The notes: generated from the letters alone by a model not told the origin. Shown: positions 15,564 to 24,165, counted from the first letter of the stretch. The stretch: DNA of 64,000 nt from Bradyrhizobium sp. 199 (GCF_023073355.1 NZ_JADPJI010000008.1:496001-560000), one strand, 5' to 3'. Program-made: numbers and translations.

Positions 15564-16991
15564 ATGAACGTCAATCCATCCGCCACCCCGCCGCTTGCGC
15601 CCGAATTGATCGCGCAATTCCGCAACATCGTCGGCGAACGCCACGCCATCACCGATGCGACCGACATCGCGCCTTACCTCGCCGAAGAGCGTAATTTGTT
15701 CCACGGCCGCTCGCCGCTGGTGCTGCGCCCCGGCTCGACGGCAGAGGTCTCGGAGATCTGCAAGCTGGCCTCCGCGCACAACATCGCGCTGGTGCCGCAG
15801 GGCGGCAATACCGGGCTCGTCGGCGGGCAGACGCCGCACAATGGCGAGGTGGTGGTGTCGCTGCGGCGCCTGGACAAGATTCGCGAGGTCGACACCGCCT
15901 CCAACACCATGACCTGCGAGGCCGGCGTGGTGCTGCAGATCGCGCAGCAGAAGGCCGCCGAGGTCGACCGGCTGTTTCCGCTGTCGCTGGGCGCGGAAGG
16001 CAGCTGCACCATCGGCGGCAATCTCTCGACCAATGCCGGCGGCACCGCCGCGCTCGCCTATGGCGTGGCGCGCGAGATGGCGCTTGGGCTCGAGGTGGTG
16101 CTGGCCGACGGGCGCGTGCTCAATTCGCTGTCGAAGCTGAAGAAGGACAACACCGGCTACAATCTGCACAACCTCTTCATCGGCGCCGAAGGCACGCTCG
16201 GCATCATCACGGCGGCAACTTTGAAATTGTTTCCGAAGCCGCGGGCGGTCGAGACCGCTTTCGTCGGGCTGAAGTCGCCGGCGGCGGCGCTCAAGCTGCT
16301 CACGATCGCGCAAGGCGAAGCCGCCAATGCGCTGACGAGCTTCGAGCTGCTGTCGGAGATGGCGGTGGAGTTCTCGGTCAAGCACGGCATCGACGTGCGC
16401 GATCCGCTCCAGGCGAAGCATCCCTGGTACGTGCTGATGGAATTGTCCGCAGCCAGCGAGGATGCCCGCACGCCGCTGGAGACGATCCTCGCCCGCGCCA
16501 TGGAGGAAGAGATCGTCGACGATGCCGTGATCGCGTCGAGCCTCACCCAGCGCGCCGGCTTCTGGAAGCTGCGCGACGAAATGTCTTCGGCGCAGAAACC
16601 GGAAGGCGGCTCGATCAAGCACGACATCTCCGTGCCGGTCGCGGCCGTGCCCGAATTCATCGCCGAGGCCGACGCCGCCGTGGTGAAGCTGATCCCCGGT
16701 GCGCGGCCGGTGCCGTTCGGCCATCTCGGCGACGGCAATCTGCACTATAACGTCAGCCAGCCGATCGGCGCCGACACCGCCGATTTTCTGGCGCGCTGGC
16801 ACGAGATGAACGCGGTGGTGTTCGCGATCGTGCTGCGCATGGGCGGCTCGATCTCGGCCGAGCACGGCATCGGCGTGCTCAAGCGCGACGAGCTGCCCGT
16901 CGTCAAGGACAAGACCGCGATCGAGCTGATGCGATCCATCAAGGCAATGCTCGACCCGCATGGAATCATGAATCCGGGGAAGGTGCTGTGA
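15564..16991 (+). CDS. FAD-linked 2-hydroxyacid dehydrogenase (GlcD/D2HGDH family)
   Basis: A 475-residue flavoprotein of the VAO family. The FAD-binding type 4 domain covers about residues 40-215 (VPQGGNTGLVGGQTP, LGAEGSCTIGGNLSTNAGG), and the FAD-oxidase C domain follows, with GHLGDGNLHYN metal/active-site block near 390 and SAEHGIGVLK near 435. It oxidises a D-2-hydroxy acid such as D-lactate, glycolate or D-2-hydroxyglutarate, passing electrons to ETF or quinone. A TTG at 15546 would extend it by six codons; the ATG is preferred. The next gene overlaps its stop codon (GTGA), so they are co-translated. Confidence 0.9.
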   Translation: MNVNPSATPPLAPELIAQFRNIVGERHAITDATDIAPYLAEERNLFHGRSPLVLRPGSTAEVSEICKLASAHNIALVPQGGNTGLVGGQTPHNGEVVVSLRRLDKIREVDTASNTMTCEAGVVLQIAQQKAAEVDRLFPLSLGAEGSCTIGGNLSTNAGGTAALAYGVAREMALGLEVVLADGRVLNSLSKLKKDNTGYNLHNLFIGAEGTLGIITAATLKLFPKPRAVETAFVGLKSPAAALKLLTIAQGEAANALTSFELLSEMAVEFSVKHGIDVRDPLQAKHPWYVLMELSAASEDARTPLETILARAMEEEIVDDAVIASSLTQRAGFWKLRDEMSSAQKPEGGSIKHDISVPVAAVPEFIAEADAAVVKLIPGARPVPFGHLGDGNLHYNVSQPIGADTADFLARWHEMNAVVFAIVLRMGGSISAEHGIGVLKRDELPVVKDKTAIELMRSIKAMLDPHGIMNPGKVL

Positions 16992-17431
16992 GCGCCCTTG
17001 CGATCTCTGCGATCACCGATGCCGATGTCGAGCCCGTTGTCGCGCTGTGGCAGCGCTGCGGCCTGACCCGGCCCTGGAACGATCCACACGCCGACATCGC
17101 TTTGGCGCGGCGGCGCGACAATTCCACCGTGCTGATCGGCCGCGACGATGGCGCGATCGCGGCAACGGTCATGGTCGGCCATGACGGCCATCGCGGCTGG
17201 GTCTATTACGTCGCGGTCGATCCTGACAGCCAGAAGCGCGGCCATGGCCGCGGCATCATGGCGGCGGCGGAGGGCTGGCTGCGCGCGGCCGGAATCGCAA
17301 AACTCCAGCTGCTGGTCCGCCGCGAGAACGCGCCGGCCAGTGCGTTCTACAAGTCGCTGGGCTTTACGGAATCCACCTCGGTGATGTTCCAGAAATGGCT
17401 CGACGACCGGGAAACCACCCCAAGCAACTGA
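16988..17431 (+). CDS. GNAT-family acetyltransferase (YpeA-like)
   Basis: A 147-residue GCN5-related N-acetyltransferase. The acetyl-CoA pyrophosphate loop appears as VDPDSQKRGHGRGIM (residues about 78-92), preceded by strand GWVYYVAV, and the C-terminal NAPASAFYKSLGF is typical. It resembles the YpeA subgroup, whose substrate is not settled. The GTG start overlaps the stop of the flavoprotein gene by 4 bp, indicating translational coupling, but this does not reveal a substrate. Confidence 0.9.
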   Translation: MSALAISAITDADVEPVVALWQRCGLTRPWNDPHADIALARRRDNSTVLIGRDDGAIAATVMVGHDGHRGWVYYVAVDPDSQKRGHGRGIMAAAEGWLRAAGIAKLQLLVRRENAPASAFYKSLGFTESTSVMFQKWLDDRETTPSN

Positions 17432-17502
17432 GATGCGGCCGCGAACGCAGCTGCGCCCCTCGGTCCGTTTGCGGGGCGAGGTAAAGACAACGGAGAGGCT
17501 CC

Positions 17503-18084
17503 ATGACAATTGCCGACCGCGTCCGCATCAAGGACGTCCGCGTGCTCTCGGACGGCTGGACCCCGCTGAAGACCACGACGTTCGACTACCGGCGCGGCAA
17601 TGGCGCGTGGCAGACGCAGCACCGGGAAACCTATGAGCGCGACAACGCCGCGGCCGTGCTGCCGTACAATCGCGCACAGCGTACGGTGATCCTAGTGCGC
17701 CAGTTCCGTCTGCCGGCCTTCATCCGCGGCTACGACGATCTCCTGATCGAGGCCGCCGCCGGCGTGCTCGACGACGCCGAGCCCGAGGAGCGCATCCGCG
17801 CCGAGGCCGAGGAGGAGACCGGCTATCGCCTGCACCACGTCCACAAGGTGTTCGAGGCCTTCATGAGCCCGGGCGCCATCACCGAGAAGCTGCATTTCTT
17901 CGTCGCCGAGTACGAGCCTTCGATGCGCGTCAGCGACGGCGGCGGCCTGGAACACGAGGGCGAGGACATCGAGGTGCTGGAGCTCTCGATGGACGATGCG
18001 CTGGCGATGATCGCCGACGGACGCATCATCGACGCCAAGGCGATCATGCTGTTGCAGTACGTGGCGCTGCATGTGTTCAGGTGA
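17503..18084 (+). CDS. nudK: GDP-mannose pyrophosphatase (NudK-like Nudix hydrolase)
   Basis: A 193-residue Nudix hydrolase. The region AAGVLDDAEPEERIRAE followed by EEETGY, then FEAFMSPGAITEKLHFF, matches the pattern of Escherichia coli NudK, including its atypical Nudix box, so GDP-mannose (or a related sugar nucleotide such as ADP-ribose) is the likely substrate. It is preceded by a ribosome-binding site (GGAGAGG). It is 71 bp after the GNAT gene and may be in the same transcript. Confidence 0.85.
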   Translation: MTIADRVRIKDVRVLSDGWTPLKTTTFDYRRGNGAWQTQHRETYERDNAAAVLPYNRAQRTVILVRQFRLPAFIRGYDDLLIEAAAGVLDDAEPEERIRAEAEEETGYRLHHVHKVFEAFMSPGAITEKLHFFVAEYEPSMRVSDGGGLEHEGEDIEVLELSMDDALAMIADGRIIDAKAIMLLQYVALHVFR

Positions 18085-18242
18085 GCTCGCGCTGGCGCCT
18101 CTCACCTCCCTGGAGGATAAGAGGCACCGCCGACGCCGCTTCACCCTCGTCTGCAATCCTGTCCTGCGTCCACCCTCCCCCCGTTGAGCAACCCGAAAAC
18201 TATCTCTAGTCTGGCCCCAACCAAGAACCAGGAGACGCGCCC

Positions 18243-19172
18243 ATGTCCGCTCCGCGCGACGACGAATTCGGCTTTGCGCCCGACTACGATGCCCCCGTCC
18301 CCTATATGCAGCGCACGCGGGATTATTACGCGGCGATCGGCTACACCACGGCGTACCGCTGGGCGCGTTACACCTCAGCGCCGTTCCAGCCGCTGAAGAA
18401 GCCGCTGGCAAAGTCGCGCGTGACCATCGTCACGACCGCTGCGCCGTTCGATCCCGCCAAGGGCGACCAGGGACCCGGCGCGGCGTATAACGGCAGCGCG
18501 AAATTCTACGCGGTCTATGACGGCGACACCTCGAAAGCGCACGACCTTCGCATCTCGCACATCGGCTACGACCGCAAGCACACCACGGCGACCGACAACG
18601 GCACCTGGTTTCCGCTGCCGCAGCTCTTGAAGGCGTCCGCCGCCGGGCGGATCGGCGAGGTCGCCCCGCGCTTCTTCGGCGCGCCGACCAACCGCAGCCA
18701 TCGTGTCACGCTCGACACCGACGCGCCGGAGATTCTGGCGCGCTGCCTTGCCGACGAGGTCGATGTCGCGCTGCTGGTGCCGAACTGCCCGGTCTGCCAC
18801 CAGACCACCGCGCTGGTGGCGCGGCATCTCGAAGCAGGCGGCATTCCGACCGTGATCATGGGCTGCGCCAAGGACATCATTGAGCACGCGGCGGTGCCGC
18901 GCTTCTTGTTCAGCGACTTCCCGCTCGGCAATTCCGCCGGCAAGCCGCATGATATCGCCTCGCAGGCGCAGACGCTTGAGCTCGCGCTCACGCTGCTGGA
19001 GACCGCGAGCGGCCCGCAGACCACGATGCAATCGCCGCTGCGCTGGAGCGAGGACGCCTCCTGGAAGCTCGACTACAACAACGTCGCGCAGCTTTCGCCG
19101 GAAGAGCTGGCGCGCCGCCGTGCCGAATTCGACAAGCAGAAGGAGATCGCGCGCGGCAACCGCGCCGCCTGA
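18243..19172 (+). CDS. Selenium-free GrdB-like protein (glycine/sarcosine/betaine reductase B family)
   Basis: A 309-residue protein that I place in the glycine/sarcosine/betaine reductase selenoprotein B family, seen in the block DVALLVPNCPVCHQTTALVARH and the following EAGGIPTVIMG. Classical GrdB proteins of anaerobes carry selenocysteine; this one has an ordinary Cys-x2-Cys (NCPVCH, about residues 181-184) and no in-frame UGA. The start has an AGGAG site. Its stop is 39 bp before a CaiB/BaiF CoA-transferase gene on the same strand. An aerobic relative of a reductase subunit, reaction unknown. No GrdA or GrdC homolog is nearby. Confidence 0.75.
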   Translation: MSAPRDDEFGFAPDYDAPVPYMQRTRDYYAAIGYTTAYRWARYTSAPFQPLKKPLAKSRVTIVTTAAPFDPAKGDQGPGAAYNGSAKFYAVYDGDTSKAHDLRISHIGYDRKHTTATDNGTWFPLPQLLKASAAGRIGEVAPRFFGAPTNRSHRVTLDTDAPEILARCLADEVDVALLVPNCPVCHQTTALVARHLEAGGIPTVIMGCAKDIIEHAAVPRFLFSDFPLGNSAGKPHDIASQAQTLELALTLLETASGPQTTMQSPLRWSEDASWKLDYNNVAQLSPEELARRRAEFDKQKEIARGNRAA

Positions 19173-19210
19173 CGTCCTCCGGTAACGTCAAGCAAACAGG
19201 GGAGAGCGAC

Positions 19211-20404
19211 GTGACGCGACCATTCGAGGGCGTGAAGATCCTGGACTTCACCCAAGTGCTGGCCGGCCCCTATGCAAGCTACCAGCTCGCGCTGCTCGGC
19301 GCCGACGTCATCAAGGTCGAGCGGCGCGAGGGCGAGGACATGCGCCGCACGCCGCTGTCACGCGAATGGGCCGAGCGCGGGCTCGCGCCCGCGTTTCAGG
19401 CCATCAACGGCAACAAGCGCAGCCTGACGCTCGATCTGCAGAAGCCCGAGGCGATCGCGATCGTGAAGAAGCTTGCGAGCCAGGTCGACGTCGTCATGGA
19501 GAATTTCCGCCCCGGCGTCATGGACAAGCTCGGCATCGGCTATGAGGCACTCTCGGCGATCAATCCAAAACTGATCTATTGCGCGGTGTCGGGATTCGGC
19601 CAGACCGGCCCGGACCGCCTGCGGCCCGGCTATGACGGCAAGATGCAGGCGCTGTCGGGCATCATGGCGATCACGGGCCATCCCGAGACCGGACCGACGC
19701 GGGCGGGCTTTGCCGTGTGCGACGTACTTTCGGGCGCGACCGCCGCGTTCGGCGTGTCGAGCGCACTTTATCAACGCGACCGCACCGGCAAGGGCCAGCT
19801 CATCGACGTCTCCATGCTGGAGGCGACGCTGGCGTTTCTGTCCGGACAGATCGCGGACTGGTCGGTTGCCGGCCATCGCCAGCAGCTGTCGGGCAACCAG
19901 GCGGTCAGCCGCAGGACCACGGCGAACCTGTTCAAGTGCGGCGACAGCCACATCCTGCTCGCCGTCAACAACGAGAAGCAGTACCGCGCGCTGATGAGCG
20001 CGCTCGGCCGCGAGGACACGCTGTCAGATCCGCGCTTTGCCGACTGGTTCGCGCGCAACGAGAACGAGCCTGCGTTGCGCACCATCATCGAGGAGGCGCT
20101 AGCGGCAAGATCTGCGCGCGAATGGGAGACCATTCTGGAAGATGCCGGGGCGCCCTGCGCCAGCATCTGGAAGGTCGAGGAAATCATCGACCATCCGCAA
20201 ATCAAGGCGCGCGGCGCGATCCAGGAGCTCGATACGCCCTATGGCCGCCTGCGCTTTGCCGGCAGCGGCTTCAAGCTCGCCCATGGCGGCGGCAAGCTGG
20301 ACCGGATGGCGCCGGAACTGGGTGCGGATACCGATGCGGTACTGGGCGAGCTGGGGTTTGATGCAGCAGAGATTGCGGGGCTGCGAGCGAAAGAGATTGT
20401 GTGA
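19211..20404 (+). CDS. CaiB/BaiF family CoA-transferase
   Basis: A 397-residue family III CoA-transferase. The N-terminus has MTRPFEGVKILDFTQVLAGP and GADVIKVERREGEDMR, followed by FRPGVMDKLGIGYEAL. Asp171 in VCDVLSG lines up with the catalytic aspartate of the family. These enzymes move CoA between carboxylic acids through an aspartyl-CoA intermediate. The start is GTG with a GGGGAGAG site. It lies 39 bp after the GrdB-like gene and is probably co-transcribed, so the two may act on the same compound. The acid cannot be predicted. Confidence 0.92.
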   Translation: MTRPFEGVKILDFTQVLAGPYASYQLALLGADVIKVERREGEDMRRTPLSREWAERGLAPAFQAINGNKRSLTLDLQKPEAIAIVKKLASQVDVVMENFRPGVMDKLGIGYEALSAINPKLIYCAVSGFGQTGPDRLRPGYDGKMQALSGIMAITGHPETGPTRAGFAVCDVLSGATAAFGVSSALYQRDRTGKGQLIDVSMLEATLAFLSGQIADWSVAGHRQQLSGNQAVSRRTTANLFKCGDSHILLAVNNEKQYRALMSALGREDTLSDPRFADWFARNENEPALRTIIEEALAARSAREWETILEDAGAPCASIWKVEEIIDHPQIKARGAIQELDTPYGRLRFAGSGFKLAHGGGKLDRMAPELGADTDAVLGELGFDAAEIAGLRAKEIV

Positions 20405-20417
20405 ACGGCGGCGCCGC

Positions 20418-21182
20418 TTAAAACAACGACCCCTGCCCGTCGTCCGCCGAGCCAACCGCCGCCTTCCGCGCCGCCTTCTTCGGCTTGGCCGCCTCTGCCT
20501 CCGCCGCCATCTCCTCCGCGCTGATCGGCAGCACGAGCTGCTCGTCGTCATTGGCGACGCGGTTGACGCGGGTGGAGACCGGGTGCCAGGCGAATTCGCC
20601 GCGGCGCGGGGCGGTCATCAGCGGCAGGATCGCATCGACCTCGTCGCCGCGAATATCAAGCCAACATTCGAAATCGCGTGGGCTGATGGTGACGGGAACG
20701 CGGTCATGCAGCGTCGCAAGATCCTGGCCCGCCGCGGCTGTGACGATCGCAACCGTGTCGAGCTCCTCGCCGTTCGGCCCGGCCCAGGTCTCGAACACCG
20801 CAGCGAAACCGAGCGGTGCACCGTCGGAACGGTGGATGAAGAAGGGCTGCTTGCGGCCGTCCTCCACCTTCCATTCGTAATAGCCATCCGCCGGGATCAA
20901 TCCGCGCCGCCGGCGAATAGCCCTCTTGAAGGCGGGCTTCTCAAGGATCGTCTCCGAGCGGGCGTTGATCAGGAGCGTGAATCCGCGGGGATCCTTGACC
21001 CAGCCGGGCAAGAGGCCCCAGCGCATCAGGCGGAAATGGCGCGCGCCGTTCTCGGTCCACACGACCGGAATCGGTTGTGTCGGCGCCACGTTGTACCGAG
21101 GCGGGAAATTCGGCTGCTCGACATAGCCGAACAGTTGCCGCAAGGCCGCGGGGGCCGAAGTTATGACAAACCGTCCACACAT
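20418..21182 (-). CDS. SRAP-family abasic-site protein (YedK/HMCES)
   Basis: A 254-residue SOS-response-associated peptidase family protein. After removal of Met1 the N-terminal Cys2 (MCGRFVI) forms a covalent thiazolidine link with abasic sites in single-stranded DNA. Other family blocks are RYNVAPTQPIPVV, NARSETI, ADGYYEW with the conserved glutamate, and LHDRVPVTI with the catalytic histidine. The C-terminus (after about 215) is an Ala/Lys-rich tail, longer than in E. coli YedK. It is convergent with the CoA-transferase gene and divergent from the gene at 21246. Confidence 0.93.
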   Translation of the reverse strand: MCGRFVITSAPAALRQLFGYVEQPNFPPRYNVAPTQPIPVVWTENGARHFRLMRWGLLPGWVKDPRGFTLLINARSETILEKPAFKRAIRRRRGLIPADGYYEWKVEDGRKQPFFIHRSDGAPLGFAAVFETWAGPNGEELDTVAIVTAAAGQDLATLHDRVPVTISPRDFECWLDIRGDEVDAILPLMTAPRRGEFAWHPVSTRVNRVANDDEQLVLPISAEEMAAEAEAAKPKKAARKAAVGSADDGQGSLF

Positions 21183-21245
21183 CCCAAGGCGTCTATATAG
21201 GGTCCGTTCAGGTCCTTTTAACCCCGAACGTTAACACTGCGGCTG

Positions 21246-21746
21246 ATGAGCTCAATGGCCTCCCAACCCGCGCGGACGCACGTACAGACGGGCCCCGAGG
21301 CCTCCGCCTGGGCGGAGCGGCTGCGCGTGGCCAACATCAATCCGCGGACCGGGCTTGCCACTGACTATCTCAACCATTTCAATGAAGCCGTGATGCTGCT
21401 CGAAATGGTCCCCGACATGCCGGAATGCGCCGAAGATTTTTTGACCTGGTCGCCGCTGTCCTATGCCGAGCATTTCACGGCGTCGAATTTCAAGGCACGC
21501 GACCTCGCGATCGAAGCCTATGAGAAGGCTGATCCCAACGTCCGCGCCCAGTTCGACCACCTGACCGATACCATGACCTCGATCCTGACTGCGGTCGGCT
21601 CGGCGATGCGCGAGGTCGAAAAGGACACGACGCGCATCCGTCTCGCCGAACAGGCCGCGCTCTGGGTCAAGCCGCTGATCGCGGCCTGCGGCGGCATCAT
21701 TCATGGCGGGGCCGAGGCCGACGTCGATACCATTATGGCGAACTGA
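21246..21746 (+). CDS. Conserved-looking soluble protein, function unknown
   Basis: A 166-residue acidic helical protein with the stretches VANINPRTGLATDYLNHFNE, LSYAEHFTASNF and a C-terminal GGIIHGGAEADVDTIMAN. The tail includes CGGIIHGG, which might be a metal or cofactor site, but this is a guess. A second ATG lies three codons in. It is followed by short tandem repeats and then a Nudix gene. I do not recognise a characterised family. Confidence 0.7.
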   Translation: MSSMASQPARTHVQTGPEASAWAERLRVANINPRTGLATDYLNHFNEAVMLLEMVPDMPECAEDFLTWSPLSYAEHFTASNFKARDLAIEAYEKADPNVRAQFDHLTDTMTSILTAVGSAMREVEKDTTRIRLAEQAALWVKPLIAACGGIIHGGAEADVDTIMAN

Positions 21747-21749
21747 ACC

Positions 21750-21789
21750 AGGTCCTTTCAGAACACGTCCTTTCAGAACAGGTCCTAAG
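21750..21789 (+). repeat. 15-bp tandem repeat in a leader region
   Basis: AGGTCCTTTCAGAAC (21750-21764) is followed directly by ACGTCCTTTCAGAAC (21765-21779) and then by a partial third copy, AGGTCCTAAG (21780-21789). The array lies immediately before the ATG of the Nudix gene at 21793. Confidence 0.8.
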
Positions 21790-21792
21790 AAA

Positions 21793-22227
21793 ATGGTTCC
21801 GGTCGTCCAGCCCACCCATCCCCAGCTCGCCGTCAGCGCCGCCATTTTCCGCGACGGCAAGGTGCTGCTGACCCGCCGCGCCCGCTCGCCCGCCAAGGGC
21901 TTCTACTCGCTCCCGGGCGGCCGGGTCGAATTCGGAGAATCGCTGCACCAGGCACTGAGCCGAGAGGTCGATGAGGAAACCGGGCTCGACATCGCGATCG
22001 TTGGCCTCGCCGGCTGGCGCGAGGTGCTGCCGGCTGCCGCGGGGGCCGGCCATTACCTGATCATGTCGTTTGCCGCCCGCTGGGTGGCCAAGGAGCCGGT
22101 CCTGAACGACGAGCTCGACGACTACCGCTGGATCGCGCCCGACGCCTTGGCTGGCCTCGGCGACCTCAAGCTGACCGGGGGGCTGGAAGAGGTCATCCAG
22201 TCCGCCGCGCGCCTGATCGGCCCCTGA
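21793..22227 (+). CDS. Nudix hydrolase (ADP-ribose pyrophosphatase/MutT type)
   Basis: A 144-residue Nudix protein with a perfect consensus box: GGRVEFGESLHQALSREVDE then ETGL (residues 37-59), i.e. G-x5-E-x7-REVxEExGU. The product starts MVPVVQPTHPQLAVSAAIFR. An upstream extension of the frame would run through the tandem repeats at 21750-21789 and into the previous gene, so the ATG at 21793 is preferred although no clear ribosome-binding site precedes it (AAGAAA only). Substrate cannot be fixed from sequence; ADP-ribose, dNTPs or a sugar nucleotide are possible. Confidence 0.88.
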   Translation: MVPVVQPTHPQLAVSAAIFRDGKVLLTRRARSPAKGFYSLPGGRVEFGESLHQALSREVDEETGLDIAIVGLAGWREVLPAAAGAGHYLIMSFAARWVAKEPVLNDELDDYRWIAPDALAGLGDLKLTGGLEEVIQSAARLIGP

Positions 22228-22269
22228 CCGCCTTGCGCCCATCGCCCCGAGGGGGCATACAGCCCGCCG

Positions 22270-22647
22270 ATGTCCACGCGATTTCTCGCCATTTTTGCCC
22301 TGATTCTCGCTTGCGCTTCTGCGCCCACGAGGGCCCAGGACGTGGCGGCGCCGTTTGACGGCGATTTGCAGCGGCTGGCGGAGATCCTCGGCGGGCTGCA
22401 CTATCTGCGCGGCATCTGCGGCTCCAACGAGGGCAACAAATGGCGCAACGAGATGCAGGCGCTGATCGATGCCGAAACCCCCTCCGGCGAGCGCCGCACC
22501 CGCATGATCGCGGGCTTTAACCGCGGCTATAACGGCTTTCAGCAGACCTACCGGAGCTGCACGCCGGCCGCGACGGTGGCGATCCGCCGCTATATCGACG
22601 AAGGCTCGAAGATCTCGCGCGATCTGACGGCGCGCTACGCGAACTAA
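22270..22647 (+). CDS. TIGR02301-family secreted protein
   Basis: A 125-residue exported protein. The signal peptide covers about residues 1-22 (MSTRFLAIFALILACASAPT, cleavage near TRA-QD). The mature part shows LAEILGGLHYLRGICG, GERRTRMIAGFNRGYNGFQQ and YRSCTP, the pattern of the alphaproteobacterial family TIGR02301, whose function is unknown. Two cysteines in the mature part could form a disulfide. It is the last gene of a plus-strand group beginning at 21246. Confidence 0.85.
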   Translation: MSTRFLAIFALILACASAPTRAQDVAAPFDGDLQRLAEILGGLHYLRGICGSNEGNKWRNEMQALIDAETPSGERRTRMIAGFNRGYNGFQQTYRSCTPAATVAIRRYIDEGSKISRDLTARYAN

Positions 22648-22710
22648 GACTCTCTCCGGAGCACGCGCAGCGCGAGCCATTCAACCGCAAAGTCCGCCGC
22701 CTGATGGATT

Positions 22711-22765
22711 CTCAGGTGCGCAATTGCGCACCATAGTTCGCTGCTTCGTCGCGCCCCGGAATGAT
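22711..22765. repeat. Palindrome-bearing intergenic repeat
   Basis: Contains the perfect 18-bp palindrome GGTGCGCAATTGCGCACC at 22715-22732, followed by a short tail ending in CGCGCCCCGGAATGAT. The tail resembles the ends of other palindromic elements in this window (compare GCCCCGGAATGACG at 57963-57975). Most likely an interspersed repeat, though a regulator site cannot be excluded. Confidence 0.5.
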
Positions 22766-22905
22766 AGCGGCTGGAACTCTGTCATCGAGTTTGTTCACAG
22801 CCGTTAACCGTTCTTAAAGATGTGGCCTAGCGGTCGTTAACGCTCGTGCTACACCTCTCGCACAGCGCATCGCCGTGGATCGCGCCCCAGCCCTGATCGA
22901 GTTTC

Positions 22906-23172
22906 ATGAGCCAGCCGATTTCCTACGCCCCCGCACGCGCGCCGCTGCCCGATCACGAGCAGAAGCAGGCCGCACTGAGCTATCTCAACGAGGCCTGGGC
23001 CGAAGCGCGCCATGACGGCGTCGACGGCGACTGCCTGGCGCAGGCGAGCCTGTTCGCGGCTTTTGCCGAGCTCGTCGGCACCTATGGCGAGGATGCGGTC
23101 GCCAAGTTCGTCGAGGGCTTTCCCGGCCGCATCCGCAACGGCGAATTCTCGGTCGACATCTGCAGGCAATAG
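22906..23172 (+). CDS. Small soluble protein, function unknown
   Basis: An 88-residue protein starting MSQPISYAPARAPLPDHEQK, mostly helical (ALSYLNEAWAEARHDG, FAAFAELVGTYGEDAVAKFV). No signal, membrane segment or recognised motif. A plausible stand-alone gene between a repeat-bearing spacer and the convergent cupredoxin gene. Confidence 0.65.
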   Translation: MSQPISYAPARAPLPDHEQKQAALSYLNEAWAEARHDGVDGDCLAQASLFAAFAELVGTYGEDAVAKFVEGFPGRIRNGEFSVDICRQ

Positions 23173-23247
23173 GCACTGCCGAAAAATGAACCCGCCACGC
23201 GGACGGGGCCAGTTGACGGACGTAGCGCGCGGGAACGTGCTCTCTCC

Positions 23248-23568
23248 TCACGGTTCGATCTTGAGTGTCGCTTTCATGTTGGGATGATAGCGGCAGTAAT
23301 AATCGACCGTTCCCGCCTTCTTCAGAACTGATGTCGCCGATTTCTTCGGTGGCAGCGTCACGTCGAAGTCGCCGTTCTTCGCGGTGGCGGTGTGGGCGAA
23401 GACGTCCTTGTTGATCCAGTTGATGGTATCGCCGACCCTCGCCGATATCTCGGCCGGTGAGATCACGAGATTCTCCATCGTGATCTCGATGGTTGCGGCG
23501 TGTGCCGGGGCGACCATCGCCGCAAGGACAAGCACTATCGCGATCGAAGGCAGTCGCACCGGCATCAT
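23248..23568 (-). CDS. Periplasmic cupredoxin (amicyanin/plastocyanin-like)
   Basis: A 106-residue exported type-1 copper protein. The signal peptide is about residues 1-24 (ending APAHA). The copper ligands are visible as His59 (FAHTAT), Cys92, His95 and Met98 (YYCRYHPNM), with the short C-x2-H-x2-M spacing typical of amicyanin-like proteins. It would carry electrons in the periplasm or buffer copper. It lies 9 bp after the DUF4142 gene and is co-transcribed with it under the promoter shared with the ECF sigma gene, which suggests a stress-linked role. Confidence 0.92.
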   Translation of the reverse strand: MMPVRLPSIAIVLVLAAMVAPAHAATIEITMENLVISPAEISARVGDTINWINKDVFAHTATAKNGDFDVTLPPKKSATSVLKKAGTVDYYCRYHPNMKATLKIEP

Positions 23569-23577
23569 TGCTATCTC

Positions 23578-24111
23578 CTATTTCAGCTCGGCCGCGACGT
23601 GCTCAGCGTGCTGCTGATGCCCCTGGAAAATCTTCAGGCCGGTTTGCAGCAGGCTCTTCAATTCGGCGTTGTTCGCCGACGGAATCAGCTGGGTCTCCAG
23701 CGCGCCATTGACTGCCTTATGGTAGACGACTTCGTTGGCGACATAGGCCTTGTCGAACGCGGCACCGCTCAGCTTGTCGAGCTCGGCCAGCTTCTCGCTC
23801 GCCTGCTTGGACAATGCCTTGCTGGTGTCGTTGTCTTCCGGCGTGACGTTCAGCTTCTTGACCAGCGCAAGCGCCTGCTTGTTGACCGCTTCGTGGTCGC
23901 GCAGCATGTCCTCGGCGAACGCTTTCACGTCCTTGCTCTTCGCCTTCTTCTGAGCCTGCTTGGCGGCGTTGATGTCGATCACGCCCGCGGTGTAGGCGAT
24001 GTGGGCGATCTGCGGATCGGTGGGCTTGTCGGCGGCAAGGGCGCCTTGCAGCAGCGCGGGGCTCGACAACAGAATTGCCGCGGCGATCGCCGCGCTCCAT
24101 CGGATCAACAT
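23578..24111 (-). CDS. DUF4142 periplasmic protein
   Basis: A 177-residue exported protein. The signal peptide covers about residues 1-26 (ending QGALA). The mature part is a ferritin-like four-helix DUF4142 domain: AYTAGVIDINAAKQAQ, FAEDMLRDHEAVNKQ, and the C-terminal HQQHAEHVAAELK. The histidines in DHE and in HQQHAEH might bind metal, but this is inference from the fold. Its promoter (24166-24193) copies that of the ECF sigma gene, and the cupredoxin gene follows directly. Confidence 0.92.
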   Translation of the reverse strand: MLIRWSAAIAAAILLSSPALLQGALAADKPTDPQIAHIAYTAGVIDINAAKQAQKKAKSKDVKAFAEDMLRDHEAVNKQALALVKKLNVTPEDNDTSKALSKQASEKLAELDKLSGAAFDKAYVANEVVYHKAVNGALETQLIPSANNAELKSLLQTGLKIFQGHQQHAEHVAAELK

Positions 24112-24165
24112 GGTTTGATACTCCTGTGCTGCCGGACGGTTCGCCGGCGCGTTGCTTCACAGGGG

